Below, in pieces: positions 43,037-54,464 of a DNA stretch of 64,000 nucleotides. The stretch is from Brachionus manjavacas (taxonomy: Eukaryota > Rotifera > Eurotatoria > Ploima > Brachionidae): positions 3,038,001 to 3,102,000 of the forward strand of contig JAHQIY010000013.1 in NCBI GenBank assembly GCA_019054805.1. Reading direction: 5' to 3'. Both the position numbers and the translations under genes were made by a program. The notes under the pieces were generated by a model. That model was not told where the DNA came from and searched no databases. It saw only the letters and a list, made by a program, of their open reading frames with translations. Position 1 is the stretch's first letter. Each line of letters opens with the position of its first letter.

Positions 43037-44160
43037 TTATTTGTTTTATTTGTGCAGAGCTAAAGCTCCTTAGAAAAATTAAGACAAAATAAAATAAAAT
43101 GTAAAGTGTTTGACAAAATTTTTATTAAGTTCTACCGTGAACTACAACGCTTTTTTATTTCATCAACCATTGAGGGAAAGGTTAATTTTGAATCAAATTT
43201 TAGACCTAAAAACTTGATTTCCTTTTGACTCTCAATTTTATTTTCATATTATTTTAATTTTAAGTCAACATTTTCCTTATTATATTTAGTGAAGACAATG
43301 AAGCAAGACTTTTCAACAGATATTTTCATTTTCCACTTGAAGAGCCATTTTTCTAGTTCGTCTAAGTATTTGTTTATCTTTTTTTCTAGATTTACTTCTT
43401 TCTAAAAAATAAAATAGAATGTAACCAAATCATGAGCAAAAAGAAGAGAGTATTCACTGTTTGTTTTATTTCTTTTAGGAATATCACTGATGAAAATGGT
43501 AAAAAGTAATGGACTAATTACCGAGCCTTGAGGAACATCTGCAGTAATATGGTATTCATCACTAATGTGACCATTTATATCTACCTTAAATGATTTTGAG
43601 TCTAAAGACGAATTAATCCGATGTATTAGGTAAGAGGGAAGGTTCATTTTTATTAATTTATAAATAAGACCATCATGCCAAACCCTATCGAACGCTTTGG
43701 AGATATGAAAAATAGGGAACAAAATAGGGATATCAAAAAATTACTTTTTATGTATCATAGTAATGTTAGCAGATTTCCATGTCTTTAAAAATATTTTGAG
43801 GTACATTTTTTAACATAAGGTTATGAATTTGGTCTGGTCCCGAAGCTGCTTCCTCTTTTAACCTTATTATCGCTGATGTAATCTCTTTAGTACAAACAGA
43901 CTCATCAAATTTACATTGATTTTCCTTATTAAAAAACTCAAGATTATAATTAATTATTTCTCTATCTTTTTGGGGATTAATTAGATCGTTATTCGGATTA
44001 AAAGTTTTTTGAAGAAATTCACCAAAAAAGGTAGCCTTTTCTTCATCAGTTCAGTATTATTAGAGATTAAAGTAGGTATTAATCCAGATCCTTTCTTTGA
44101 TCGAAATTTATTAATTTTTTTCTAGAATGGTCTACTTGAAAGCGGATTTTCTCCAATTTT
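43037..44160 (-). pseudogene. LINE family A RT fragment
   Basis: Minus-strand coding includes (in order) SGPDQIHNLML near 43840-43800, ISKAFDRVWHDGLIYKLIKM (43710-43650), and VPQGSVISPLLFTIFISDIP (43540-43480). The catalytic box here reads LLFAHDLVTF (43440-43410). The second residue pair of the FADD box is mutated to His-Asp, so this RT cannot be active. The frame is also broken on both sides. A degenerate family-A 3' end lies at 43037-43080. Confidence 0.65.
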
Positions 44161-44199
44161 TTTAATAAAATCAGATCAGTTTTGATTCCAAAAATTTTT

Positions 44200-44867
44200 T
44201 AAATTGATTCTTAACTCTGAAGTCATTTTGTTGAATAAATTCATAAAAATTCATTTATTGTTTTATTTTGAAACAGAAATTTTCAAAATTGTCAATTTTA
44301 GGCTATTTTTTAAATTAGTGACATGTCATTATATTATTTTTGAAAGCAAGTGTTGGATACATAATGACATGTCACTGTATATGCTGTGACATGTTGTTAA
44401 AATCAAGATTATACGTAATCAATGGAATACTCGATTAAACTCAGAGTTATAGAATAAAAAGAGTAAACAAAAACAAAAATGTCATATTATTTTAATTAAT
44501 TAATTGTTTGTTTTTGGAACAACTATTTTACTAGGAATGTTTTTGAGTCAATTAAAAAAATTACTTTTTAATAATGACACAAATTTTCTTAAAAAAAAAT
44601 TAGTGCGAGCAAAATTTAATCTCTGCAACCGATTTTAGATTGATTTTCCATTGCCTATTTCAATGATGGTATGCAAACTTACTCAACAAATACGGCGAGA
44701 CTCAGAGTTATCTCTAGAATTTCTTATTTGTTTTTATTTTTTCTTATAATTGATTTTTTTTTGTCATTATTTTAATTGACATAAGATTAATTTATCATTT
44801 GATTTTTTTTTACAAGATTTTTTAAATTAGCAATAAATCTATTTACTAAATAGATTTATTATCTAAT
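44200..44867. other. Spacer with GTGACATGTCA inverted motifs
   Basis: At 44320-44336 and 44363-44380, GTGACATGTCATTAT and ATAATGACATGTCAC form an inverted pair. The same core recurs in the foldback at 55597-55693. No gene. The region may include 5' DNA of the hAT remnant that follows. Confidence 0.4.
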
Positions 44868-45251
44868 TTGAATAGACTAAGTCAACCTAATAATTCATCA
44901 AATATCTTGATTTCTCCTTCTCTAGAAGACAAACGTTTACAGTATTTTGATTTTACTGCAGATTATGAAACCAAAAAAAGCTATTCAAAATTAAGTAATT
45001 TAGAAAAGGAATTCTATCGCTATAATTTAGAAGCTTCTAAAAACATTGAGCCTTTGGAATTTTGGAGGATTAACAAACATATTTATCCTATTATTTATGA
45101 AGCCTTTATACGGATTTTTTGCACGCCAGCAACTTCAGTCCCTTCAGAACAATTATTTTCCAGTGCCGGTTACAGCATTTGGGATCGTCGTAATAAAATT
45201 AACCCAGAAAATGTCAGAAAAGTTGTTTTTGTCTGTCAAAATTTAAAATGA
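44868..45251 (+). pseudogene. hAT transposase C-terminal dimerisation domain
   Basis: The open plus-strand 127-codon stretch ends with the hATC signature. Its segments are LEFWRINKHIYPIIYEAF, FCTPATSVPSEQLFSSAGYS and WDRRNKINPENVRKVVFVC. The RNase-H-like catalytic core and BED finger are not found upstream, so it is a remnant, unless upstream exons are too diverged to see. The domain itself shows no breaks. Confidence 0.8.
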
Positions 45252-45404
45252 ATGTTTTTTTATTGAATTTAAATCGAAACAATTCAAATTGTTATTTTTT
45301 ATTCAATTTTTCTAATCGAATATTTATTTCAAATATTTTTCTGTAAATTTTTTAAGTAAAATAAAATTTAATTAAAATTTTTTATTTGAATTAAAATTCA
45401 TTCG

Positions 45405-45595
45405 AATAAGCTATTTGATTGAAAATTCATTCGAATAAGTTATTTGAATGAAAATTCATTCTAACAAGTTATTTGATTGAAAATTCATTCGAATAAGTTA
45501 TTTGAATGAAAATTCATTCTAACAAGTTATTTGATTGAAAATTCATTCGAATAAGTTATTTGATTGAAAATTCATTCTAACAAGTTATTCAGAAT
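45405..45595. repeat. Tandem repeat, about 29-bp unit, 6-7 copies
   Basis: Units of the form AAAATTCATTCGAATAAG + TTATTTGATTG repeat head to tail. Two variants alternate: CGAATAAG with TTTGAATG, and CTAACAAG with TTTGATTG, giving a 58-bp higher-order period. The core GAATGAAAATTCATTC is palindromic. It begins about 150 bp past the hAT stop codon and may be subterminal DNA of that transposon. Confidence 0.85.
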
Positions 45596-45689
45596 AATTT
45601 TTTATTCAAGTTTCAATTTTCTTATAAAAAAAAAATTCGATTTCATCACTACTATTTAGCATTATTTTCTTAAAATATTTTTTGACAAT

Positions 45690-45925
45690 AGAATATTTAG
45701 GCATTATTTTTTTGCTACCTTACTATTTCCTCTTTTTTCCTGAACCCTGAACTATGTAACAATCTATGTCTTCTTAACCTTAATTTTTTTTCAGCTTATT
45801 TGCTTTATTTTGATTTATTTTTATCTCAATTTATTAACTTTGATTTTATTTTTGATTTTTTTTTTTAATTTATTTTGGGGAGGCCCTAGCTCGGTAAGAA
45901 AACAAATAAATAAATAAATAAAAAT
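45690..45925 (+). mobile_element. LINE family A 3' UTR and tail
   Basis: This matches the reverse complement of 62495-62720 (CTACCTTACTATTTCCTC, CCTGAACTATGTAA, ATCTATGTCTTCT). It ends GGAGGCCCTAGCTCGGTAAG followed by an (AAAT)n tail. It is a short 3' copy inserted between the hAT remnant and ADSL. Confidence 0.75.
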
Positions 45926-46136
45926 ATTTTTTTTGAATCCAGACTAAATTTGGTTGCATCAGCTGACACATTTAACTAAACGCAAAGAATAAAAATGTAA
46001 CAAAATTTTTTGTGTTTTTATTTTATTAAAATACATTTTTTTCTGTTTTTTTTTCAATTTTTAAAAATTATTCAACTTTTAATTTCGAATAAAAAATGTG
46101 ATAAATTTTTTTCATATTTTTTCAATTTTTTCCTAG

Positions 46137-47581
46137 TGAACAACGATCAGTATGCTAAGTACGAGTCGCCATTGGGCTCGCGATACGCCAGCAAAGAAAT
46201 GCTGGAATTGTTCAGCAGTTTTAAACGCATCAGAACTTGGCGTCTCCTCTGGTTGTATTTGGCCAAGGCAGAAAAATCTCTCGGTCTTAACATAACCGAT
46301 GAGCAAGTCGAACAAATGGAACAAAACTTGGACAACATTGACTTTGATTTTGCTCAACAAGAAGAGAGACTGATTCGGCATGACGTAATGGCTCATGTGC
46401 ACACATTCGCCAAGTGCTGTCCAAAAGCAGGGCCGATAATTCACCTGGGCGCCACTTCATGCTACGTCACCGACAATGCCGATCTGATCATCGTCAAACA
46501 GGGCTTTCAATTTCTCCTGACCAAGCTGGCGTCGTCCATCAACTCGTTGAGCAATTTTTGCCTCAAGTACAAAGACTTGCCATGTCTTGGCTACACTCAT
46601 CTTCAGCCGGCTCAGCTGACCACTGTGGGAAAAAGAGCAAGTCTCTGGCTCCAGGACTTGTGCTTTGACTTCGAAAGCATTGAGAGTGCAATGAACAAGC
46701 TTAGATTCCGAGGCGTCAAAGGAACCACTGGAACCCAGGCTAGTTTCATGGAATTGTTCAGCAACGACCACCAAAAAGTCAAAAGCCTCGACCAACTTGT
46801 GACCCAAATGGCCGGCTTTCAACATTCCCTAATGCTTAGTGGACAGACCTATACTAGAAAAATGGACATTGACATTCTTGGCGTTCTGAGCTCATTTGGC
46901 GCCACTGTTCACAAAATATGCACTGACATCAGACTGCTGGCTAGTTTTAAGGAGCTAGAGGAGCCGTTCGAGAAGCAACAAGTGGGATCTAGTGCCATGC
47001 CGTACAAACGCAACCCGATGCGCAGTGAACGAGCCTGCTCTCTAGCCAGACACTTGATGATGTTGGTGAACGATGCTCTGGCCACTTATTCTGTCCAGTG
47101 GATGGAGAGGACCCTGGACGATTCGGCCATTAGGCGAATATCACTGTCCGAGGGTTTTTTGTGCGCCGATGCGTGTGTGATCATACTGGAGAATATTTTC
47201 CAAGGTATGGTTGTCTATCCAAAGGTGATCGAGAGTCGGATAGGCCAAGAGTTGCCGTTCATGGCCACAGAGAATGTTCTCATGGAAATGGTCAAGAGTG
47301 GTGGCGCTGACCGTCAAGAATGTCATGAGAGAATTCGTGTGCTGTCCCAAGAAGCAGGAAAAAATGTTAAACTAGAAGGCTTGAGCAACAATTTGATAGA
47401 ATTGATCAAAAGTGATGATTATTTTAGGCCAATTCATAGCAAAATAGATACTATGCTGGATGCCAAAAAGTTTATTGGAAGGGCTGATGTTCAAGTTGAA
47501 GAGTTTGTCAGCCAAGTTGTTAAGCCAATTTTGGATAAGTACAAAGATTTCAATTTTAATCAGTCTCAATTGTTGATTTAG
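46137..47581 (+). CDS. ADSL: Adenylosuccinate lyase (main exon)
   Basis: The exon encodes 481 residues, near the human length of 484. It shows the fumarase/ASL superfamily signature [14 protein letters not shown] containing the catalytic serine loop. [23 protein letters not shown] and [14 protein letters not shown] supply substrate and catalytic His positions; [11 protein letters not shown] follows. The enzyme cleaves SAICAR and adenylosuccinate, releasing fumarate, in purine synthesis and the purine nucleotide cycle. A TTTTTCCTAG acceptor precedes the first base. In frame, the exon begins with TG, so a preceding exon ending in A would create the ATG across the splice, giving [14 protein letters not shown]. 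That 5' exon was not located with confidence. Codon use and GC are higher than the surroundings, as expected for a conserved gene. Confidence 0.95.
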
Positions 47582-47610
47582 GTTTTATTAGAATAAATAG
47601 TTTTTGTTGA

Positions 47611-48044
47611 GCTAAAAATTTTTCATCTGCTATAAAATGAAAACACAAATATTTAAAATTTTATTTTATTTTATTTTTTAATAAAAAAATCTCCAGTCCC
47701 TAAATTTAGAAATTTAGCCTCTTTGAAAATCTTCAATAAGACTTACAACAATTATTCATCAGATAAAATGACCAATGTTGTAATGTAAAGGTGTTAAGAC
47801 CCAAGTCTTGACACCTCTCTGCAAAATACAATTGATTTGCATGCTTTGAGCTTGGTGCAACTGATACGCACGTTGTAGCTAGTATTTAAACCACTACATT
47901 ATTGTTACAATTTCGGATTCCATTAAATATACTTTTGACTAAATTAAATTGTTTTATTTATTTCTTGGCTTAAATCCCTAGAGTCCGAATCCGAGACTTT
48001 ACAAAGATACAAATAATTGAGACAGACAGAACTAAACATATAAT
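47611..48044 (+). repeat. ADSL 3' flank plus R1 repeat (copy a)
   Basis: 47611-47791 is unique-looking flank that reappears at 54465-54646. 47792-48003 is a 212-bp unit starting TGTTAAGACCCAAGTCTTGA and ending GACTTTACA (TG...CA, LTR-like). It is followed by 41 bp (AAGATACAAATAATTGAGAC...) also present after copy b at 52431. No clear target duplication flanks it. Confidence 0.65.
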
Positions 48045-48289
48045 CAAATGAATAGAAAAATAGAAAAAATTTTAATTAATTCGAATTAAGATCCAGTCTC
48101 AATTTCGCCTTATTTTAATGCTTTTTTATACCTCACGCCAAATAGTATATAAAAGAAATTCTGAATCTAATTATCCATAAAATTTAAAAAAAAACGATTT
48201 TACACTCGAGTTTGGCCAATACTTTAGTTTTAATAACTTAATAATATGTTTTAATAAATCAATAACAAAGATACTACTTTGTTAATTTA
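48045..48289. other. Intergenic, no feature recognised
   Basis: AT-rich spacer between R1 and the MITE-like palindrome. Confidence 0.3.
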
Positions 48290-48905
48290 CAGTGGTGTTA
48301 CAATATCTGTATTTGACTATTTTTTACTATATTTTACGTAAATTATCGTAAATTTACGTAAAATTATCAAAGTGAAATAAATTTTTCGTAAAATATAGAA
48401 AAAAATAGTAAAAACCAAGATTTCCAAAAAAAAAACATAATTTTGACATATTTTAAAAAATTTTTATTTTTTTTAGTTTTTTAATTTTAAAGAAAAATTT
48501 TGTAAGTTTTACTTTTTTTTACCATTTTTTTCTTAAATTATGGTAAATTTTGATTAAAAAGAGAAATTAAAAATACGGAAAATAATCAAAATTTTTTTTA
48601 AAAAAACTTTTTATACATTTTTAGCTGATTTTTTTATACAAAATATAAGTTTATAAGTTTAATATATAAGTTTTTTTTTATAAATTTTGATTATTTTCCG
48701 TATTTTTTAATTTCTCTTTTTAATTAAAATTTACCATAATTTACGAAAAAAATGGCAAAAAAAAGTAAAACTTACAAAACTTTTCTTTAAAATTAAAAAA
48801 CTGAAAAAAAAAAAATTTTTTAAATATTTCAAAATTATGTTTTTTTTTCTATATTTTACGAAAAATTTATTTCACTTTGGTAATTTTACGTTAATTTACG
48901 ATATT
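48290..48905. mobile_element. MITE-like foldback with about 240-bp arms
   Basis: It starts TA then CAGTGGTGTTACAATATC at 48290. From about 48332, the left arm (TATTTTACG..AAATTATCG, GTAAAATATAGAAAAAA, AATACGGAAAATAATC) is mirrored at 48672-48905. The arms are separated by about 70 bp. The outermost 40 bp of the left side have no right counterpart, so the right end is probably lost. It carries the ACGTAAA motif found in the Tc1 ends of this window. No coding. Confidence 0.65.
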
Positions 48906-49569
48906 TTAAGTATTTAAATGAAATATTTACTTAAGAAGTAATAAAACTAAATGTTAACTAAAACACGATATCAAATTATTCAATGTTTTTCAATCAAACA
49001 AATATTCACAGCTGATTTCTAAAAAATCTTTTTAGATAACTAAACCATTTTAATGTTCCAAAACAAAAGAAGGTCCATGAATTATCGCAACGTATCCCTA
49101 CCACCAAAATTGCTATCCGTCCTTAAATTAAATATTTAAGAGATTTTTAACGGATGACCAAAAATGGTTGTGCTAAAATTCAATTTGAAAAAAAAAATGA
49201 TGAACCGATAATGATATAATATAATATATATAATATTTATTGTTTCGTTCCTTTTTCCTTTTGTTGGCTTTGTATCTATATTGTGACGTTAACTGTATTA
49301 AACACTAAATAACAAAACGCAAAACAATATTAGAACCAAAAAAACTAAAGATGCCGTTTTGCAAATTTTTTTAAATAACATTTTTTTCTAATTATGTTTT
49401 TGTATCGACAAGTTTGAAATAGAGTTTTGATTTTGTTCATCTACTAAATCTTATGAGCTTAAAAAAGCTCTGAAAGTTGTAGATAAATAACCAGAAAATG
49501 ATGTAAAGTGTTTGGTTTTTTTCGACCAAAACGCGATAAAATTGGACGTGAATTATGAGGAAAATGTTC

Positions 49570-49860
49570 TGAAATTCTAGCAAATAGCCAACAAAATCGC
49601 AAAAATAGATGAATTCGAGTTGGTTTGGATGTTTTTTGACGCGGTCGACCCTCGCGTTAGAGCTGAGTTGGAAAGCAAAAATATCAAGACACTTGATGTT
49701 GCTATAAATTAAGCTAGGATATTCAGTAGGAATACATGGAATGCTTATAAGTCAGTACCCGTTTACTTTTCCAGAAACAATTATAAGAAGCGCTTAAAAC
49801 CATTCTATTACTTAAGAGAGAAACAAGTTGATAGAGGAAATAAACTTATGTAAATATAGC
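49570..49860 (+). pseudogene. Ty3/gypsy-type Gag remnant
   Basis: The plus strand gives VWMFFDAVDPRVRAELESKN then IKTLDVAIN, a stop, and ARIFSRNTWNAYKS. This resembles the Gag pattern 'L-x-PEVR-x-V-x-PKTLEEAI..A..F' of LTR retrotransposons. No pol region or LTR could be linked to it. Confidence 0.45.
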
Positions 49861-50289
49861 CAATTACGATTATTACTAGTACGATCTTGCTGAGATAAAA
49901 ACAATTAAAGAAAAATCTTTTTGTATTTTAAAGCTTTTTTTCGAATAATTAAGACTGATAATGGATCTCTTTTTTTTACAAAATTTACAAAATTAAATCT
50001 TAGAGAAAGCTATTTGAGTTGTTTTTGAAGTTAAAAGGATTTAGGAAAATTAAGTAAAAATAATGAAGCCAGCAAGTTGAAAATCATCTTCAATTCGGAA
50101 ATAAAATTTAATCTATCTGATAATTTTAAATATTAAATCTTTCTATTTTTAAGAAATTTTTTCGGTATGGCCCATCATTTATTAAATTCTACCCATCAAT
50201 TTAAATCATCTAAATAAATTTTTTTTCACAAAATTTATTTTGTATTAAAATAAAATAACTATTGAATAAACGAATTTTTTAATCTATTA
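49861..50289. other. Calpain 3' flank
   Basis: AT-rich spacer downstream of the minus-strand calpain gene; no feature recognised. Confidence 0.35.
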
Positions 50290-53200
50290 TCACATAATCA
50301 TACAAGCTCTTGAAGCATTTTCTCTGGCTTGATTGTTCAGCTCTTCTATTTGTTGTTTATCCATGCCTCGATAAAACAATTTATCGTAAAGATCTCTGTC
50401 ATCTAATATTGGATTAGCGTCATCAGGAAAGTTGTCATTATCATTTTTTTCCAAATCATTCTGTTTATCTGTTTGCATGTATATTCTAACCACATAACTT
50501 CCTGGTCGATCTCTTTTGAAACAACAAGGAAAAATGACATAATCACCAGGCGGGATATTCAGTCGCAACGAAACCTCCTTTTGATATTTGAAAACTTTTG
50601 TATAATTAAATAATTTTAAGTACGATTTATCATATCTTCCTTCAGTGTCAACCTGCGCACCTTGGCAAATAGCATAAATATAAAAACCAATTGCTTCGTG
50701 CATTCCTACAAATTGTCCTTGAGTCTGGAATCTTTTTTTGCTAATACCCTCTTGACCTATAGAAACAAGAATAGACAAATTTGAATCCTTAATGCTGAAC
50801 TGATGCTGAGGATTTGTCCATAAAGTTTCCTCATTACCAGATCCTCCGGCGTTTTTGCCAACTATCCAATCCCCTTTGAACATTTTCATCTCCCAATGTA
50901 TATCACCATAGTTTCCTTCATTAGACAAACCATTCATGTTCACATGACAAATGCTCAGAAAGTCCATGTTTTCAATAAAATCCTCGAAGCATATAAGAAA
51001 TTGTCCGTCTTCTTGAAATTCTGGATTAATTTTTTTTTTCACTTCTTCTCCAACTTTATTCCATTCTGCAGTGCCTTTGCTCCAGGCACCATTGAAATTG
51101 TTATTTTTGCCAAATGGACTTCTCAGTCTTTTGAGAAAAAATTAATTTTTTTTTTAAATAAAAAGATATTTTTAAATTTTGTATGCTATTAGATTAATTT
51201 TTTCAAAAATCTAAAATTCAAAAACTCTTTTGATCAAATTTTTTGCCCAGAAGTATCACCTATTCATCAGCTTGTCAAATGATGCACAAATTAAAGTTAA
51301 AATTATACCTGTCACGCTTCTCAAAAGTAAGACGCTTCAAATATCAAGGAAGCAATATCGAAAAGGGTTTCTGTGAATTTTTTCTATGAAAAGATCGTCG
51401 CCCGAGTTTATGTTAAACCGGTTTCATTTGGCAGCAAAGAAAAAATGATTATCATTATAAAAGCAGTCTCAAAAGATTAAATAAACTCTTTACCCTAAAA
51501 CCCTATTTATCCTTTATTTAGATAAATTATATATATTTTTTTTTTGAATATAATTTTTTCTGAAGGAGCATTGGCTCGATCAGAATTCTTTACTAATAAA
51601 TAAATAAATAAAACGGAATCAAAACCAAAAGCATTAGGTAATCTTTACAAATCCTTGATAGGATCAATCTTGGATTATTCTTTTCCTTGTTTTAATTCCT
51701 TCTTTGAAACAAACATTAAAAAATACAAGTTATTCAGGGCCTAGATAGAATCGAAGTTTTAAGTTGAGTGAGGAATATGTCAGGACAGGACTGAATCATT
51801 CTGATCCATAATTTTTTTTTATTTTCCTGAACTATCAAATATTTAAAACAAATATGTCTAGCCTCTAGCGATTTCAGTACATGGCTTTTAATTTTCTTTA
51901 TATTTTATTCTGAAAGAGAATTAGCTCGGTAAATCAATCTGCCTGATTAGATTTCGAAAATGAAGTAAAACAATATGCACCTTGCTTTTTTAAACATTCA
52001 TCGGGATTAAGTTTTATCTTTAGTAAATAATTTTTTTTTGCCAATTTAAATCAGGCCTGTGCAAAAGTCATAAATAAAGTCATTTTTCATTTTTCATAAA
52101 ATAAGATCAGTGCGGTCAAAATCACGTCCAAATTTATTTTTTGCCGTTCCAGTCAATTTTTGTGGCGGTCTTTTTTAAGTCAGAGTCTTTGAAATGATTT
52201 TTTTAAATAAAATTTTTACTTACTTTTCAAGTAATGAAGTAAAAACAAGTAAAATAAATAAGTAAAAAAGAAAGTATAATATTACATACATAAATATAAA
52301 TAATGATTTCCTAACTCCTAACCCCATGTTAAAATTTGAAATATAATTAGGCAATTATTTCTAAAAATGTAAAATAGAAAAAAAAACTAAGTAACTTTTT
52401 TCAAAAAGTTTAAAATTAGTTCTGTGAATGTGTTATTGCCCAAGTCTTGACACCTCTCTACAAAATAAAATTTATTTGCATACTTTGAGCTTGGTGCAGC
52501 TGATACGCACGTTGTAGCTAGTATTTAAACCACTACATTATTGTTACAATTTCGGATTCCATTAAATAAACTTTTGACTAAATTAAATTGTTTTATTTAT
52601 TTCTTGGCTTAAATCCCTAAAGTCCCTAAAATACGAGACTTTACAAAGATACAAATAATTGAGACAGACAGAACTAAACATATAATCCAAAATCCAAAAA
52701 AAAAATTTTTTAAGTATTGCAGAAAAATTATTTAAAATCTAAAAAATATGAATATGGTTAATTTGCATACAAAAATTCTAATACATAATTTAAACTCTAA
52801 TACTAAAAAAGAATATGGATTTTTTCTTTATGTTTTAAAAGGTAAAACAAACAAAGTTTTAGTTAATAGAAAAAATTTAAATAAATATTCGCCAATAAAT
52901 TGATGAAATTTGCAAAAAAAATTCTAATTAAAATAGATTACTTGAATTTAATAATATTTCCCTGTTAGTTAACAAATTAATTTTTATGTTGTTGCATCAT
53001 CAAAGTAAAAAAAATAAATCTTGTTAATTAAAATTTAAATGAAAAAGAATTTTAGTTTTGTAATTTCAGCAAGGTCTGCATGAAAATTCCCAATGAAAAA
53101 TGTAAAATTATTTACATTTTGCCGTATGCCTCAGAAATTCATTAGGAAAAAATACTTGCTATAAAATAGTAGTAAAATTAGAAAAAAAAATTTAGCTACC

Positions 53201-54065
53201 TTAACAATCTAATTGAGTTTGAGGCTGTTTTTTTCGAGCCTATCTCTCTAATTTGGTTGTAAACGCCGTCGCTTTCAATAAGCTCGAACACATTTATGAT
53301 ACTATAGGCCATACTGATAACCAGACCATTTGGTAATACTGCTCCAATGCCATAGCCATTCTTGGTAACAATGGTGCCAATGGATAGCGAGCCATAGCTA
53401 CTTGTCTTGTACAGAATTTCCCACAATCTATTCGGGTCAAAGAACGTGTCTGTTGCGGCCGATGCACGGCTAAAGCTCAGATTGTACACTTCATTTACTC
53501 CACCGGTGAAATCAACCAGAGCATCGTGTGGATAGCCTACGATCAAAAACTCGTAGCAAATGTTCAATTTGGCATAGGCCTTTTCAAATAAGGGTCCATA
53601 CATTTCGTTTTTTTCCACCAGATTTTTGCAGAAAATCAGCTTATTGCTTTCATCAACAGGCAAATAGTCGTCCACGACCACATCCAACCATTCACCGTTC
53701 ACCCAGAACTTAAAATGGAATATTCCTGCATAGTCCGGCTCATCGAATGTCTGCTTTGTGGGTATTGTTCTTTCAATTAGCTCAGGCGAGCTCAATACAC
53801 AAGAGCCAGCAGCTATCATCCAGCAATCGCCCACTTTTCCCTGGTCCAAGTCGTTGGGCTCAATTTTGTTCACTATAAACTTTGGCTCCTGCACTATTTC
53901 GTGGGCTCTTTTCCAGTAGACTTGTTTTCCTAAAAAATTTTTAAACCTAAAAATGCTCGAGTCATCGGCCGCGAATTTGTCGTCCACAAACAACTCGCCT
54001 GAACTCTTCGCCTTTGATTTCAAGCTTTCATAATCCTGGTCTAAAAAAGATTTTGTTTGTGACAT
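50290..54065 (-). CDS. Calpain-like protein, probable pseudoprotease with C-terminal CAAX box
   Basis: Two exons, 54065-53200 and 51127-50290, total 1704 nt, giving 567 aa. Residues 80-290 match the calpain protease domain: QGKVGDCWMIAAGSCVLSSP retains the catalytic Cys, and DALVDFTGGVNE is present. Where calpains have the catalytic His (GHAYS) this reads ISMAYS, so His is Met. Where they have Asn (LRNPWG) it reads LRSPFG, so Asn is Ser. Proteolysis should therefore be lost or crippled. DGQFLICFEDFIENMDFLSIC leads into the C2-like domain III. There is no penta-EF-hand; instead the protein ends ASRACMIM, a CaaX motif predicted for farnesylation. ATG at 54063-54065 is the first in frame after an upstream AG. 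The 2.07-kb intron holds LINE and R1 pieces. The two catalytic losses are directly readable. Confidence 0.88.
51540..51940 (+). mobile_element. LINE family A fragments inside the calpain intron
   Basis: 51540-51610 carries a 3' end (TTCTGAAGGAGCATTGGCTCG then AAATAAATAAATAAA tail). 51620-51760 encodes ALGNLYKSLIGSILDYSFPC, as in the RT copy at 62924-63439. 51890-51935 is a second 3' end (CTGAAAGAGAATTAGCTCGG). They are at least two overlapping fragments, plus strand, antisense to calpain. Confidence 0.6.
52431..52686 (+). repeat. R1 repeat (copy b)
   Basis: 215 bp starting TGTTATTGCCCAAGTCTTGA and ending GAGACTTTACA, plus the same 41-bp extension as copy a. About 95% similar to copy a by eye. 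Inside the calpain intron. Confidence 0.7.
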
Positions 54066-54385
54066 TCTCAACTACTGTTTAATTAATTTGAATTTGAATT
54101 TTTCGTTTAAAATTAGCTTTATATCTTAATTTATGTTTCCATAGAAGGCTTTTTTTAATAAACTTGTCAGAACACGTTTTGACGTAAAGGTTGCTATGAT
54201 TTTTTTGATTTTTTTGTAGACTTTGCTTGTTTCCCAGTCGAAATTCTGCCAGTCAATCCAGGTACAAACATGGGAGTATTTTCTCTTTTTTTTTATTAAT
54301 AAAATACTTTTTATATCCAGCACTGATTTGCTGATATCTGATAATATTTTAGCTAAAAAACACTATTTACGTTAAAGAATGTAAT

Positions 54386-54464
54386 TGTTAAGACCCAAGT
54401 CTTGACACCTCTCTACAAAATACAATTGATTTGCATGCTTTGAGCTTGGTGCAACTGATACGCG
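54386..54464 (+). repeat. R1 repeat, 5' 79 bp only (copy c)
   Basis: This matches the first 79 bp of R1 (TGTTAAGACCCAAGTCTTGA ... GATACGC), then switches directly into the ADSL 3' flank sequence. It lies about 320 bp upstream of the calpain start codon. Confidence 0.7.

Noticed and set aside
45405-45595. Possible CRISPR-like array
   Set aside because: There are no unique spacers. The units are contiguous tandem copies with two variants in a eukaryotic genome.
46133-47569. Several open frames antisense or out of frame to ADSL
   Set aside because: They are shadows of a long conserved coding exon; none shows family similarity, and the ADSL frame explains the region.
53528-53713. 61-codon plus-strand ORF
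   Set aside because: Antisense of calpain exon 1.
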